Under the pieces are notes generated by a model. The model saw only the letters and a list, made by a program, of their open reading frames with translations, was not told where the DNA came from and made no database searches. A stretch of DNA of 6,563 bases, taken from positions 1 to 6,563 of the forward strand of contig JAUZFY010000323.1 in the NCBI GenBank assembly GCA_030840185.1, read 5' to 3'. Of this stretch, positions 5,768 to 6,563 are shown piece after piece (the stretch's first letter is position 1; each line of letters starts with the position of its first letter). This DNA comes from Microbacteriaceae bacterium (GTDB lineage: Bacteria > Actinomycetota > Actinomycetes > Actinomycetales > Microbacteriaceae). The translations under genes and the position numbers were made by a program.

Positions 5768-6563
5768 CTACCGGGCGCGCGGATGAGCCGTCGTGTACAT
5801 ATCCCGCAGGGTGTCCGCCGTCACGAGGGTGTAGATCTGGGTGGTGGCGACCGAGGAGTGGCCGAGCAACTCCTGCACGACCCGCACATCCGCTCCCCCG
5901 GCAAGAAGATGGGTCGCAAACGAGTGCCGGAAGGTGTGCGGCGAGATCTCGATGCCGAGCCTCGCCTGCTCGGCCCGCGAGCGGATGATCAGCCACGCGT
6001 TCTGCCGGGACACCCGCTGACCCCGGATGCCGAGAAACAGCGCTGGAGTGGCCTTGCCGCGAGTGGACAGCAGCGGTCGGGCGCGTACGAGGTAGGCGTC
6101 GATCGCTGATCGGGCGAAGGAGCCGAGCGGAACTATCCGTTGCTTGCCGCCCTTGCCGAGCAGCCGGACAACGTCAACGCTGGATCCCTCGGAGCCGAGC
6201 ACGTCGTCGACGTTGAGGTCGACCGCCTCCGAAATGCGGGCACCGGTCGCGTAGAGCAGCTCGAGCAACGCCCGATCCCGCAACGATTGCACGTCGTCCC
6301 CGCTTGCGGCCTCGAGCACGGCGGTCATCTGCTCGATCGTGATGGCCTTGGGCAACCGGCCGGCGAGCTTCGGCGGGGTGATGTCGGCGGCGACATCCAC
6401 CGTGACTAGTCCTTCGTCGAGCAGAAACCGGTGCAGCCCGCGCACGGACGACAGCATTCGCGCCATCGAGGATGCGGTCAGCGGCCGCTCTGATCGGGTG
6501 CGTAGGCGCACGGCGAAGGCTGACACGTCGGCGAGGGAGATTGCCTCGGGCGTTGTGACCCCG
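5768..6563 (-). CDS. xerD: XerD-type tyrosine recombinase; 5' end outside window
   Basis: XerC/XerD recombinases resolve chromosome dimers at dif before division. The frame is open from the window edge (about 264 codons visible; family about 300), so the start is missing; a GTG at 6524-6526 is internal. Counting from it, there is the end of the SAM-like N-terminal domain (about 1-45) and then the catalytic core: R97 in ATGARISE, K125 in GKGGKQR, H197 and R200 in HTFRHSFATHLL, H223 in LLGHSS and nucleophile Y232 in TTQIYT. All six expected residues are present. The sequence upstream of the GTG (VTTPEAISLAD) also fits a Xer N-terminal domain. XerD is favoured over XerC from its place beside parA-scpAB, as in other actinobacteria. 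The stop is TAG. No dif-like site was recognised in the window. Confidence 0.92.
   Translation of the reverse strand, partial: GVTTPEAISLADVSAFAVRLRTRSERPLTASSMARMLSSVRGLHRFLLDEGLVTVDVAADITPPKLAGRLPKAITIEQMTAVLEAASGDDVQSLRDRALLELLYATGARISEAVDLNVDDVLGSEGSSVDVVRLLGKGGKQRIVPLGSFARSAIDAYLVRARPLLSTRGKATPALFLGIRGQRVSRQNAWLIIRSRAEQARLGIEISPHTFRHSFATHLLAGGADVRVVQELLGHSSVATTQIYTLVTADTLRDMYTTAHPRAR

Noticed and set aside
1..6563. A hidden accessory system (CRISPR, toxin-antitoxin, prophage, retron, insertion sequence, tRNA)
   Set aside because: The window is filled with conserved housekeeping genes; no spaced repeat array, transposase, terminal inverted repeats or tRNA cloverleaf was recognised. The XerD-type protein looks chromosomal, not a phage integrase.

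Overview
The window is a stretch of a high-GC actinobacterial chromosome, probably from the family Microbacteriaceae. That family call rests on inference: the strongly G/C-biased third codon positions, the actinobacterial gene order xerD-parA-scpA-scpB-rluB-cmk-der, the tyrA gene placed between rluB and cmk, and the acidic N-terminal extension on Der. All eight genes lie on the minus strand, so transcription runs from high to low coordinates.

In transcription order the layout is as follows. A xerD-type tyrosine recombinase (5' end outside the window) ends at 5768. A 332-base non-coding gap (5436-5767) follows. Then comes a tightly packed block: parA (orphan ParA/Soj ATPase), scpA (kleisin) and scpB (kite subunit of the SMC complex), rluB (23S rRNA pseudouridine synthase), tyrA (prephenate/arogenate dehydrogenase) and cmk (cytidylate kinase). 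Each of these overlaps its neighbour by 4 to 17 bases. After 34 bases the block ends with der, a tandem GTPase of ribosome assembly whose 3' part lies outside the window. The genes serve chromosome segregation, rRNA maturation, ribosome assembly, and CTP/dCTP and tyrosine supply. The overlaps suggest one operon with translational coupling.

I see no novel defence, mobile or biosynthetic system; the gene content is ordinary housekeeping. The points worth attention are smaller. (1) der carries an in-frame amber codon (88-90) just after the G2 motif, while the Der-like frame continues on its far side. (2) An exact-frame 18-bp tandem duplication lies on the scpA stop/scpB start junction. (3) A five-unit 15-bp tandem repeat encodes the N-terminal tail of RluB. 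(4) The gap upstream of parA holds a 19-bp exact direct repeat, a perfect 9-bp stem-loop and a lac-operator-like palindrome. (5) A small perfect hairpin has the cmk stop codon as its loop.
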